13,821 nt of DNA from positions 1 to 13,821 of the forward strand of contig CAMPHX010000007.1 of NCBI GenBank assembly GCA_946886085.1, given 5' to 3'. How positions within the stretch are numbered: position 1 is the stretch's first letter; every line of letters starts with the position of its first letter. Under the pieces are notes generated by a model that made no database searches, had not been told where the DNA came from, and saw nothing but the letters and a program-made list of their open reading frames with translations. This stretch comes from an uncultured Flavobacteriales bacterium. GTDB lineage: Bacteria; Bacteroidota; Bacteroidia; Flavobacteriales; Vicingaceae. Below, piece after piece: positions 1-7,538 of this stretch. Both the position numbers and the translations under genes were made by a program.

Positions 1-108
1 GTTTATAGCAATTTGTCCAGAAGTATAAAGCATATTATTTAACAAAACTGCCTGATTATAAGGGCCTATTGGTGCCGGAGCTTTTGGTGTGTTGATTATC
101 TTTTTCAT
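1..108 (-). CDS. ridA: RidA family deaminase, N-terminal part (runs off the window)
   Basis: Only the first 36 codons are present; the gene continues beyond the left edge. The reading begins MKKIINTPKAPAPIGPYNQA and continues with a Y-T-S-G-Q-I-A pattern at residues 28-34. The APxPxGPYxQA block and the SGQ(I/V) block are the hallmark N-terminal motifs of the YjgF/YER057c/UK114 (RidA) family. Known members hydrolyse reactive enamine/imine intermediates, such as 2-aminoacrylate, released by PLP enzymes, and act in the cytoplasm as trimers. The start is the only ATG that places these motifs at the usual distance from the N-terminus. The gene is divergent from the PLP-dependent decarboxylase at 371. 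Family assignment is firm; the exact paralogue cannot be settled from 36 residues. Confidence 0.9.
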   Translation of the reverse strand, partial: MKKIINTPKAPAPIGPYNQAVLLNNMLYTSGQIAIN

Positions 109-138
109 ATTGTTAAATTTTGTTTTTAATTATTATCT

Positions 139-245
139 CGCAAAGACGCAAAGACGCTATATTATTTTTAAAAGTCTACAGTCTTCAATCCTCAATTCTC
201 AGCCATTAATCCCCAATCTCCAATTTCTAATTTCTAATCTCCAAT
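139..245. repeat. Intergenic tandem and pyrimidine-rich direct repeats
   Basis: The 262-base gap between ridA and the decarboxylase holds two simple repeats. At 139-157 the octamer CGCAAAGA is present twice in tandem, followed by CGC. At 186-245 there is a pyrimidine-rich run built from CAATC, CTAAT and CTCCAAT words; the decamer AATCTCCAAT occurs at 215-224 and again at 236-245. Similar low-complexity words are common between genes in Bacteroidota, from general familiarity. A small open frame across this stretch has no protein-like composition and was not called. Confidence 0.5.
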
Positions 246-343
246 CAATAGAATTACTGCGTAAAATTAGGTACAGAGAAAGTTATTTTACATTTATTAA
301 GCAATTTTTATAAAAAAATAACTTCATAAACTTTTTTAACCGT

Positions 344-351
344 TAATTTCG
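344..351 (+). promoter_or_regulatory. Possible -7 box of the decarboxylase gene
   Basis: TAATTTCG differs by one base from the Bacteroidota -7 consensus TAnnTTTG and lies 19 bases before the ATG. No clear TTTG -33 box is seen at the expected distance, so this is a weak call. Confidence 0.3.
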
Positions 352-370
352 CAACAAAAAGTTATAAAAA

Positions 371-1774
371 ATGAAGATTACTTATTTTGATTTAATTGAC
401 CAATCTTATTATTTTCCACAAGAGGGATTTAATATTGAGGATGGTAATTTATTTTTTAACGATACCTCAATTAAGTATTTAATTGATAAGTATCAAACTC
501 CTTTTAAGATTTCTTTTTTACCAAAAATTGGAGATCAAATAAAAAAAGCAAAAAACCTTTTTAGCAAGGCTATTAAACAAAATAATTATAGGGGAACTTA
601 CAACTATTGTTATTGTACAAAAAGTAGTCATTTCAATTTTGTTATTGAAGAAACGCTAAGACACGGAATTAATTTAGAAACTTCTTCGAGTTATGATATT
701 GATATCATCCTTAATCTTTACAAAAAAGGACTAATCAATAAAGACAAAAAGATTATTCATAACGGGTACAAAACAGATAGTTACATTCAAAAAATAGCCT
801 TACTTCAAAAAGAAGGTTTTACTAACAGCTTTATTATTTTGGATAGTAAAAAAGAATTAGAAAAACTTCAGAAAATTATTAAAACGCCTATTCGTATTGG
901 TATTAGAATGGCTATTGATGAGGAGTCTCAATCTACTTACTATACTTCTCGTATGGGAATTAGAGCTTCAGAAATTATAGATTACTACAACAATGACATT
1001 AAGCCTAGAAAAAATGTAACGCTAGAAATGTTGCACTTTTTTGTGGATACCGGAATAAAAGATACCATGTATTATTGGAGTACTTTTATTAATGCGATGA
1101 AGCTTTACGCTAACCTAAAAAAGAATTGCGACACGCTTAATGCTATTAATATTGGTGGCGGTTTACCTATTAGAAACAATTTAGGTTTTGAGTACGATTA
1201 TAAATTTATCATTAACCAAATTGTAGCTAACATTAAAGATGTTTGTAGTTCTGAAGGGATTGATGACCCGGATATTTATACCGAATTCGGGAAATATACT
1301 GTTGGAGAAAGTGGTGCCTTGGTTTTTGAAGTGCTTGATTACAAACAACAAAATGATGCGGAGCTTTGGTACATCATCAACAATAGTTTAATGACTACTA
1401 TTCCAGATAGTTGGAGTATGCACGAAAAATTTATTTTACTACCAATTAATAAATGGGATAAAGAATATACCAAAGTAAATATTGGCGGCATCAGTTGCGA
1501 CCACTCTGATTACTACAATTCGGAAGATTTGAATCAAGAGATTTATTTACCTAAAATTGATGATAAGGATAAAGAACCGCTTTACATTGGTTTTTTTCAT
1601 ACAGGAGCTTATCAGGATTCTATTAGTGGTTATGGTGGAATTAAACATTGTCTTATTCCTTCGCCAAAACACATTGTTATAAAACGAAATGAAAACGGTC
1701 AGTATGAAGATTATCTTTTTAAAGATCAACAAAATGCTGAAGTAATGTTGGATATTTTAGGGTATAATGACTAG
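371..1774 (+). CDS. speA: Biosynthetic arginine decarboxylase, short Bacteroidota form
   Basis: 467 residues of a fold-type III PLP decarboxylase (alanine-racemase-like barrel plus C-terminal beta domain). Lys84 in the CTKSSH stretch is the probable Schiff-base lysine. The glycine loop NIGGG at 260-264 binds the PLP phosphate, TEFGKYTVGESG at 304-315 is the family signature after it, CDHSD at 376-380 fits the catalytic CDxxD pattern, and GAYQ at 412-415 supplies the PLP-contacting tyrosine. It is much shorter than E. coli SpeA (about 658 residues) but matches the roughly 460-residue form typical of flavobacteria. The expected reaction is L-arginine to agmatine plus CO2 in the cytoplasm, the first step of polyamine synthesis. 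It is followed 134 bases later by a deoxyhypusine-synthase homologue on the same strand. No agmatinase gene is in the window. Substrate is inferred from the family and could be another basic amino acid. Confidence 0.85.
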   Translation: MKITYFDLIDQSYYFPQEGFNIEDGNLFFNDTSIKYLIDKYQTPFKISFLPKIGDQIKKAKNLFSKAIKQNNYRGTYNYCYCTKSSHFNFVIEETLRHGINLETSSSYDIDIILNLYKKGLINKDKKIIHNGYKTDSYIQKIALLQKEGFTNSFIILDSKKELEKLQKIIKTPIRIGIRMAIDEESQSTYYTSRMGIRASEIIDYYNNDIKPRKNVTLEMLHFFVDTGIKDTMYYWSTFINAMKLYANLKKNCDTLNAINIGGGLPIRNNLGFEYDYKFIINQIVANIKDVCSSEGIDDPDIYTEFGKYTVGESGALVFEVLDYKQQNDAELWYIINNSLMTTIPDSWSMHEKFILLPINKWDKEYTKVNIGGISCDHSDYYNSEDLNQEIYLPKIDDKDKEPLYIGFFHTGAYQDSISGYGGIKHCLIPSPKHIVIKRNENGQYEDYLFKDQQNAEVMLDILGYND

Positions 1775-1908
1775 CTAATAGGTTTCAGGCTCAAAGTTTG
1801 AAGTTTAACTTCGTTGAACTCGCAAGATCGTTTAAGGTTTAAACTGTCAACCGAAATACCGTGAACCGAAAAGCAACTAATAAACTATAAACTCATAAAC
1901 TAACAAAT

Positions 1909-2874
1909 ATGACTATTACAGAATTTGCAGAAAAACATTACAAACACTTTAATGCTGCTACTTTGGTAGATGCCTCTAAAGCTTACATTAAGCACTTAGA
2001 AAGCGGACACAAAATGATGATTACTCTTGCCGGAGCAATGAGTACTGCCGAGTTGGGTATTTCTTTGGCTGAAATGATTAGACAAGACAAAGTACAAATC
2101 ATTACTTGTACGGGAGCTAACTTAGAGGAAGACATTTTTAATTTGGTAGCTCATACTTTTTACAAAAGAGTGCCTCATTACAGAGATTTATCTCCACAAG
2201 ATGAACAAGATTTACTAGACCAACATTTCAACAGAGTTACTGATACGTGCATTCCCGAAGAAGAAGCCATGCGTAGAATTGAAAAACAATTGATTGAGGT
2301 GTGGACAAAAGCTAAAAATGAAGGTAAAAGATACTTTCCACATGAATATATTTACCAATTAATTAGAAATGGTTCTTTAGAGCAATACCATGATATTGAT
2401 CCTAAACACTCTTGGTTAATAGCTGCTGCTGAAAAAAACTTACCGATTATTGTTCCGGGTTGGGAAGATTCTACTACGGGAAACATGTTTGCTGCTCACT
2501 GCTTAGAAGGTATGTTTGAACCAAGCATTGTAAAATCAGGGATTGAATACATGATGTATTTAGCAAAATGGTACCAAGAAAATGCTGTTGACAAAGGAAT
2601 TGGTTTTTACCAAATTGGTGGTGGTATTGCCGGAGATTTCCCTATTTGTGTAGTACCTATGTTGCACCAAGATTTACAATTAGACGGAATTCCTTGTTGG
2701 AGTTATTTCTGTCAGATTAGTGATTCTACCACCAGTTATGGTTCTTACTCAGGAGCTGTGCCTAACGAAAAAATTACTTGGGGGAAACTAGAAGTAGATA
2801 CTCCAAAATTTGTAATTGAATCGGATGCTTCTATTGTAGCACCGCTGATGTTCCAAATTATTTTAGAAGCATGA
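1909..2874 (+). CDS. Deoxyhypusine-synthase-like protein, probable polyamine enzyme
   Basis: 321 residues with the NAD-dependent deoxyhypusine synthase fold. Visible motifs are TGANLEED at 68-75 (nucleotide site), IGGGIAGDF at 236-244, GSYSGA at 278-283 and TWGK at 290-293, whose Lys293 aligns with the lysine that forms the covalent aminobutyl intermediate in eukaryotic enzymes (human Lys329). The KHH stretch that normally follows the glycine triplet is replaced by AGDF, so a substrate-contacting histidine is missing. Bacteria have no eIF5A, so the eukaryotic reaction is not possible here. The family chemistry (aminobutyl transfer from spermidine or a related donor) and the neighbouring arginine decarboxylase point to synthesis of a polyamine such as homospermidine, or use of an agmatine-derived substrate; this is inference. 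The A-rich leader just before the ATG carries repeated AAACT words and no Shine-Dalgarno site. A strong terminator follows. Confidence 0.8.
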   Translation: MTITEFAEKHYKHFNAATLVDASKAYIKHLESGHKMMITLAGAMSTAELGISLAEMIRQDKVQIITCTGANLEEDIFNLVAHTFYKRVPHYRDLSPQDEQDLLDQHFNRVTDTCIPEEEAMRRIEKQLIEVWTKAKNEGKRYFPHEYIYQLIRNGSLEQYHDIDPKHSWLIAAAEKNLPIIVPGWEDSTTGNMFAAHCLEGMFEPSIVKSGIEYMMYLAKWYQENAVDKGIGFYQIGGGIAGDFPICVVPMLHQDLQLDGIPCWSYFCQISDSTTSYGSYSGAVPNEKITWGKLEVDTPKFVIESDASIVAPLMFQIILEA

Positions 2875-2888
2875 TTTGCTTAGCAACG

Positions 2889-2928
2889 AAAACAACAAAG
2901 CCCGCAGAAATGTGGGCTTTGTTGTTTT
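2889..2928 (+). terminator. Rho-independent terminator after the polyamine gene pair
   Basis: An 18-bp stem, with a single G-T wobble, closes on a GAAA tetraloop (2907-2910). The left arm 2889-2906 and right arm 2911-2928 contain AACAACAAAGCCC and GGGCTTTGTTGTT, and the right arm ends in a T-rich tail. It starts 14 bases after the stop codon. Confidence 0.9.
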
Positions 2929-3061
2929 GTTTCAGCATTAATATGCTAGTGGATAAATAAAGCGTAGAAATTCTAGGCTTAATGGGAAGTTGTTTTTATA
3001 GATAATTACAGAAAATTAAACTGTTATAAACACCAACAACTTACAAAATAGTAAAAGTCCT

Positions 3062-3094
3062 TTTGATGATTTGTATGGTTTTTTAGTATATTTG
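3062..3094 (+). promoter_or_regulatory. Probable promoter feeding the cassette array
   Basis: TATATTTG at 3087-3094 is an exact match to the Bacteroidota -7 consensus TAnnTTTG. TTTG at 3062-3065 is an exact -33 box, with a 21-base spacer. Transcription would begin near 3100, just ahead of the hairpin at 3120-3157 and the first cassette junction at 3179. Its position is analogous to that of the cassette promoter of an integron. Confidence 0.6.
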
Positions 3095-3119
3095 AATAAA
3101 TTATAAAACGAAACCTGAG

Positions 3120-3188
3120 CTTCGCTTATACAACTAAATTTGGTTGTATAAGCGAAGGTTTATATCGGGTATATACAAGTTGTGGTGC
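3120..3188 (+). repeat. Element E1: leader hairpin and first cassette junction (attI-like)
   Basis: A perfect 15-bp inverted repeat (CTTCGCTTATACAAC at 3120-3134, its complement at 3143-3157) closes an 8-base loop. Outside it, AAAC at 3111-3114 can pair with GTTT at 3158-3161 around a bulge. It is followed at 3179 by GTTGTGGTGC, the first bases of cassette 1. Unlike elements E2-E4 it has no left cassette end. It therefore resembles the leader or attachment end of an array rather than a site between two cassettes. The hairpin may instead serve the mRNA 5' region. Confidence 0.55.
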
Positions 3189-3209
3189 ATTTAAAACAAA
3201 ACAACAAAC

Positions 3210-3662
3210 ATGAAAAAAATAATTAAACTCTTTCTTCGACTTGCAATTGGAACGACCTTTTTATCTGCCGTTGCTGACAGGTTTGGATGGTGGGACGAGA
3301 AAGTATCTGTCTGGGGGAACTGGAATAGCTTTTTGGAATACACTCAGGTAATTAATCCTTGGTTTCCAGACTCTTTAATTCCCACACTTGGAATTATTGC
3401 AACAGCAGCGGAAATAATTTTTGGGACATTTCTGTTAATGGGACTTAAAACCGAATTTATAGCCAAATGGAGCGGATTTCTTTTACTTCTATTTGCACTT
3501 TCAATGACTTTTTCGATAGGACTAAAAGCAACATTTGATTATTCCGTTTTTACAGCATCAGCCGGAGCATTTGCTTTAAGTTTAATGTCAGAAAAATCTT
3601 TTGAATTGGACTGCTTAATATCAAGACGAAAGAAGATAAAAACGCACCACAACAATGTATAA
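3210..3662 (+). CDS. DoxX family membrane protein (cassette 1)
   Basis: 150 residues with four hydrophobic segments (roughly 5-22, 56-79, 87-104 and 112-128). The RLAIGTTFLSAVADRFGWW opening and the GIIATAAEIIFGTFLLMGL stretch at 61-79 match the DoxX/DoxD-like inner-membrane family. Some members are linked to quinone or thiosulfate oxidation and oxidative-stress complexes, but most are uncharacterised. The start lies 31 bases into the cassette in an A-rich stretch without a Shine-Dalgarno site. The last codons, encoding THHNNV, and the stop at 3660-3662 lie inside element E2, so the recombination-site-like sequence supplies the C-terminal tail. A promoter is seen upstream at 3062-3094. The family is clear; no function can be deduced from context. 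Confidence 0.8.
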   Translation: MKKIIKLFLRLAIGTTFLSAVADRFGWWDEKVSVWGNWNSFLEYTQVINPWFPDSLIPTLGIIATAAEIIFGTFLLMGLKTEFIAKWSGFLLLLFALSMTFSIGLKATFDYSVFTASAGAFALSLMSEKSFELDCLISRRKKIKTHHNNV

Positions 3663-3777
3663 GAGCAATAGCGGGTGAAGTAGTAAAATCATGGTTTGTA
3701 TTTAATAAACTTGCGTGGTGGCGGACAGGTAGCCGCTTTGAAATCCGCTACTGCTCTTATACTAGACCGTTAGCGGT
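3644..3777 (+). repeat. attC-like element E2 between cassettes 1 and 2
   Basis: Left end GCACCACAAC (3644-3653) is complementary to the start of cassette 1. The arms 3658-3674 and 3745-3761 (TATAAGAGCAATAGCGG and its near complement) pair at 16 of 17 positions; the one mismatch is A opposite C, six bases from the inner end. The spacer outside the arm is 4 bases on the left and 7 on the right, so the site is asymmetric. The loop (3675-3744) contains TAAAATCATGGTTTGTA, related to the loop of E4. The right end GTTAGCGGT (3769-3777) opens cassette 2. Confidence 0.7.
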
Positions 3778-3840
3778 AATTATATAACGACAATACATCT
3801 TGACAATTTGTAACGGACAGACAACTTAAAAAAAGAGCAA

Positions 3841-4746
3841 ATGATAAATTTAATTTCAAGTATTCCGACTGTATTGATAGTTCTTCTGTTGGGCTGCGGT
3901 GTAACATATACCAACAATGAAAAAATAACTGGTTACAATCTGACAAAACCTGATAATACTTTCCTGTTGCCCGACACATTACACGAAGTCTCAGGACTGA
4001 CAGACATAGACTCAACAACCTTTGCGTGTATTCAAGACGAAAACGGAATTCTATTTATTTATGACGCAATAAATAATCAACTTAAAAAGCAATATACTTT
4101 TAACATTGACGGTGACTATGAAGGAATAACAAGAGTTGACCAGACAATATATGTTTTAAGAAGTGACGGGACTTTATTTGAAATATTAAACTACACATCG
4201 GACAATTTTAAATTGACTTCTTATGCTACGGGCATTCCAGCCAATAATAATGAGGGACTTTGCTACGACCCAGACAGAAAGAGATTATTAATTGCTTGTA
4301 AAGGAAAAATCGGAAAGGGACCCGAATATAAAGACAAAAGAGTAATTTATGGTTTTGACTTGCAGACAAAAAAGCTGACAACTGAACCTGTTTTTGATTT
4401 TGACTTGCAAGTAATTAAGGATTTCGCTGTTAATAAAAACATTAATCTCCCTATAAAGTCGCGTAAAAAGAATGGACAGCCGATTACTGAGCCATTTATC
4501 AAATTCAGAACTTCAGCAATTGGCATTCACCCCGTAACAAAAAAACTTTTTCTTCTTTCAGCATCAGATTATTTGCTTTTTGTCTTTAATATGAATGGGA
4601 ATATTGAGCACATTGAACAACTCAATCCGACAATGTTTAACAAAGCAGAAGGAATTACCTTTTATGAAAATGGCGATATGCTAATAACAAACGAAGGGCA
4701 AGACAAAAAGCCAACTCTTTTATTTTTCAAATACAGACAAAAATAA
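3841..4746 (+). CDS. SdiA-regulated-like beta-propeller lipoprotein (cassette 2)
   Basis: 301 residues. A short hydrophobic N-terminus ends in the lipobox LLGC with Cys19, indicating an exported lipoprotein. The rest repeats a propeller pattern: LHEVSGLTDID near 46-56, DYEGITRVDQTIYVLRSDG, NNEGLCYDPDRKRLLIACKG, AIGIHPVTKKLFLLSASDYLL and AEGITFYENGDMLITNEGQ towards the C-terminus. This order matches the SdiA-regulated (YjiK-like) family, whose members are thought to form beta-propellers of unknown catalytic role. It is the first gene of a three-gene cassette, 49 bases ahead of a UbiA-like gene. GAC and ACA codons are common, unlike the GAT-rich polyamine genes upstream, consistent with transfer. 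The family call comes from motif order only. Confidence 0.7.
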   Translation: MINLISSIPTVLIVLLLGCGVTYTNNEKITGYNLTKPDNTFLLPDTLHEVSGLTDIDSTTFACIQDENGILFIYDAINNQLKKQYTFNIDGDYEGITRVDQTIYVLRSDGTLFEILNYTSDNFKLTSYATGIPANNNEGLCYDPDRKRLLIACKGKIGKGPEYKDKRVIYGFDLQTKKLTTEPVFDFDLQVIKDFAVNKNINLPIKSRKKNGQPITEPFIKFRTSAIGIHPVTKKLFLLSASDYLLFVFNMNGNIEHIEQLNPTMFNKAEGITFYENGDMLITNEGQDKKPTLLFFKYRQK

Positions 4747-4795
4747 AAACCATCATTGACAGCAACCGATAACCAAACAGAAAAACAAGGGAATA

Positions 4796-5665
4796 TTGAA
4801 AGCAATCAGAATACTCATAAATTCAAATATCTTTATTTCTCTTTCCGCAGTTGCATTAACTGTAGCGACACAAATACAGTTAGGGCTTAATCCTCAATGG
4901 CATCCTTATCTATTTTTGATTTTTTTTGCAACGCTTTTTGAATATAATCTTCATAGACTAATTACTATTTTAACGAATTCTGATGCTCTAAACTCTGATA
5001 AACACAATTGGGTTAAAGACAAATTGAACTGGTTCTATTTATTAGTGTTTTTATCCGTTCTTGGTTTCGCTATTTCTGTTATTGAAGCAAAATTAAAAGT
5101 GCTTCTAACATTAGCTCCAATTGCTGGGCTCACTTTATTTTATTCAACCCCTCTCTCAAAAAGTGCAAAAGGGATTTTTAGACTAAGGCAAATTCCTTTT
5201 TTAAAAATATTCTTAATTTCATTTGTATGGGCTACTGTTACCATATTACTTCCTGTAATTCATTCGGAAAAAGCGTATAACAATTTTCATATTTTGACCA
5301 TGATAATTGAGCGATTTTTATTTGTATTCGCAATAACAATTCCATTTGATATTCGAGACATGATTGCCGACCGCCAAGCAGGATTAAAGACAATTCCATT
5401 ACTTATTGGTGAAAAAAAATCAATCTACGGTTCAATATCCGCCTTGGTTCTATTTCTTGCAATTGCTGTATTTCATTACTTAATCACAAATCAATGGTTA
5501 ATTATAAGTGCATTTACAATTTCGTTCTTAACAACAATTGTATTTTTAATCAACGAAAGAATACGAAATTTGCCATTATATTATTATGGAATTCTTGACG
5601 GAACGATGTTATTACAAGGTGTCTTGGTTCTCGGGTTATATTTTATCAATTTAATTTTTCAATAA
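4796..5665 (+). CDS. UbiA-like integral membrane protein (cassette 2)
   Basis: 289 residues, mostly hydrophobic, with seven to nine likely membrane segments. DIRDMIADRQAGLKTIP at 185-201 matches the second aspartate motif of UbiA prenyltransferases (DxxDxxxDxxxGxxT), and YSTPL at 116-120 and the LRQIPFLK stretch at 130-137 also fit the family. The first motif NDxxDxxxD is not conserved: its place is taken by FEYNLHRL at 48-55, so ordinary Mg-prenyl-diphosphate catalysis is doubtful. The start is a TTG at 4796-4798, preceded by AAGGGA five bases upstream; no in-frame ATG occurs before the middle of the protein, so the TTG is needed to keep the first membrane helices. The ClC gene follows after two bases, implying co-translation. 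Superfamily membership is likely; the substrate is unknown. Confidence 0.7.
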   Translation: MKAIRILINSNIFISLSAVALTVATQIQLGLNPQWHPYLFLIFFATLFEYNLHRLITILTNSDALNSDKHNWVKDKLNWFYLLVFLSVLGFAISVIEAKLKVLLTLAPIAGLTLFYSTPLSKSAKGIFRLRQIPFLKIFLISFVWATVTILLPVIHSEKAYNNFHILTMIIERFLFVFAITIPFDIRDMIADRQAGLKTIPLLIGEKKSIYGSISALVLFLAIAVFHYLITNQWLIISAFTISFLTTIVFLINERIRNLPLYYYGILDGTMLLQGVLVLGLYFINLIFQ

Positions 5666-5667
5666 AG

Positions 5668-7536
5668 ATGTTAAACAACGGAATACCTGTTTCTATTTCA
5701 TTATCGCCAACGCTAAAACGAGAAAATGTAGCTTCAAAAAAGAAGTACGACAAGAAGCGTTTATTACGCCTATCGCTGCTTGCTGTAGTAATTGCGGTTT
5801 GTATAAGTTTCATTGCAAAATTGCTTGTTTATCTTATTGACTTAATAACCAACATCGCATTTTATGGCAATTTCTCTATTGAACCATCAAGTCCAATGCA
5901 CCATTCTTATGGAATATTTGTAGTAGCCGTTCCAATTGTTGGAGGTTTAATTGTTGGCTTAATGGCGTTATATGGTTCAAAAGCCATTAGAGGACACGGA
6001 ATTCCTGAAGCAATGGAGCAAATTCTAACCAACCAAAGTAAAATAAAACCAGCCATTACTTATTTAAAACCACTATCAGCAGCCATTTCTATTGGTACAG
6101 GTGGTCCTTTTGGCGCAGAAGGCCCGATAATTGCGACAGGCGGAGCTTTGGGTTCTACTCTTGGACAGCTCATAAAAATAACGCCCAATGAACGAAAAAT
6201 ATTACTTGCTGCCGGAGCAACAGCAGGTATGTCTGCTATTTTTGGAAGTCCGTTAGCTGCAATACTTTTAGCTATTGAATTATTGTTGTTTGAGTTTTCT
6301 GCACGGTCTTTTATTCCTGTTGCTTTGGCTTGTATTACTGGTGCTGCTGGACATCATTTGCTATTTGAAGAAGGCGTTGTTTTTCCACTTAATTTTCTGC
6401 TACAACCATCATCCAATTACGCACTTTTGTTTTATGCAACAATGGGAATTGTTATAGGTCTGATTTCAGTTATTGTAACTAAAGTTGTGTATTGGATAGA
6501 AGATGTCTTCGAAAAACTACCTATTCATTGGGCATGGTGGCCTGCCATTGGTGGTATAGCCGTTGGAGTGGTTGGTTTTTTTGCACCTCGCACACTTGGT
6601 GTTGGATATAGTAACATTACCGACCTTCTTACAGGTACAATGCCAATGCAAGTTGTACTTTCATTATGCGTTTTAAAATTTTTGTCTTGGGCAATTTCTT
6701 TAGGTAGCGGCACTTCGGGAGGAACACTTGCTCCTTTGCTTACAATAGGCGGTGCAACAGGAGCTTTAATAGGTAGCATTGGAATGTTTTGGTTTCCAAA
6801 TTCTGGAATTAACATTCCTCTTTCAGTGCTTGTTGGAATGTCTGCAATGTTTGCGGGAGCATCAAGAGCGTTCTTGACATCTATTGTTTTTGCATTGGAA
6901 ACTACAGGTCAATCCAATGCTTTGTTGCCTTTATTGGCTACTTGCAGTACATCGTATTTTACATCCTTCTTTTTAATGGAAAACACAATTATGACTGAAA
7001 AAATTGCCCGCAGAGGAGTTGTTACCCCACATTCTTACGAGCCTGACATTCTTGAAAAAACAACAGTAGGACAAATTGTAAATGATAATGGAATTGTTAT
7101 AAACGACAATATGGAAATTGGTGAAGTACGTAACTGGCTCACAAATGAAACCGACCTACTTTCAAGTTATTTTATAATTTCAGATACAGAAGGGGAATAT
7201 AGGGGTTTGTTAAGTTCATCAACTCTATTTAATTCCCAACATGCCACTGATAAAAAAGTAGGCTCGATTATTAAGCGAAATAATTTATTTGTTCAACCCA
7301 CGGAAACACTGCGGAAAGCAGTTGAAATAATGGCAAAAGAAAATGTAGATATATTGCCGATTGTGGTGGACAAAAAAATTACTGGCATTTTAACTTATCA
7401 ACATATAATTTCCATTTATAAAAATGGGCTTGACGAACATGAGAAGCAACAAGCACACATTTCTTTAAACAGACAACGACTTAAAATATTAGTACACGGA
7501 CAAAAACTTGTATCAATCATGAAAAGTAAAAAATAA
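5668..7536 (+). CDS. ClC family chloride channel/transporter with CBS domains (cassette 2)
   Basis: 622 residues: a ClC membrane core (about 30-440) and a cytoplasmic C-terminus with a CBS pair (about 465-590). The selectivity motifs are GHGIPE at 109-114, GTGGPFGAEGP at 143-153 and GSGTSGGTLAP at 346-356. Glu151 in GAEGP is the gating glutamate. At the second, proton-handling position, E. coli ClC has IIEEM where this protein has AIELL (202-206): the glutamate is replaced by Leu205, as in channel-type ClCs that carry a hydrophobic residue there. The central serine of GSGIP is a histidine, a common bacterial variant. It is the last gene of cassette 2, two bases after the UbiA-like gene. Its stop codon (7534-7536) lies within the stretch complementary to the cassette start. 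Family call is certain; channel versus exchanger is inference. Confidence 0.93.
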   Translation: MLNNGIPVSISLSPTLKRENVASKKKYDKKRLLRLSLLAVVIAVCISFIAKLLVYLIDLITNIAFYGNFSIEPSSPMHHSYGIFVVAVPIVGGLIVGLMALYGSKAIRGHGIPEAMEQILTNQSKIKPAITYLKPLSAAISIGTGGPFGAEGPIIATGGALGSTLGQLIKITPNERKILLAAGATAGMSAIFGSPLAAILLAIELLLFEFSARSFIPVALACITGAAGHHLLFEEGVVFPLNFLLQPSSNYALLFYATMGIVIGLISVIVTKVVYWIEDVFEKLPIHWAWWPAIGGIAVGVVGFFAPRTLGVGYSNITDLLTGTMPMQVVLSLCVLKFLSWAISLGSGTSGGTLAPLLTIGGATGALIGSIGMFWFPNSGINIPLSVLVGMSAMFAGASRAFLTSIVFALETTGQSNALLPLLATCSTSYFTSFFLMENTIMTEKIARRGVVTPHSYEPDILEKTTVGQIVNDNGIVINDNMEIGEVRNWLTNETDLLSSYFIISDTEGEYRGLLSSSTLFNSQHATDKKVGSIIKRNNLFVQPTETLRKAVEIMAKENVDILPIVVDKKITGILTYQHIISIYKNGLDEHEKQQAHISLNRQRLKILVHGQKLVSIMKSKK

Positions 7537-7538
7537 CT

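Noticed and set aside
139..245. CRISPR-like repeats
   Set aside because: Units are too short and adjacent, with no regular spacers.
89..313. 74-codon open frame on the plus strand
   Set aside because: It overlaps ridA on the other strand and is mostly made of the low-complexity intergenic repeats at 139-245.
3120..3157. Leader hairpin read as a rho-independent terminator
   Set aside because: No T run follows the stem, and it sits just after a promoter at the head of the array; attenuation cannot be excluded.
3770..4018. 82-codon minus-strand frame over the start of the lipoprotein gene
   Set aside because: It is antisense to a well-supported lipoprotein with a lipobox and begins inside it; no protein-like motif.
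6525..6815. 96-codon minus-strand frame inside the ClC gene
   Set aside because: Proline-rich shadow of a conserved transporter sequence.
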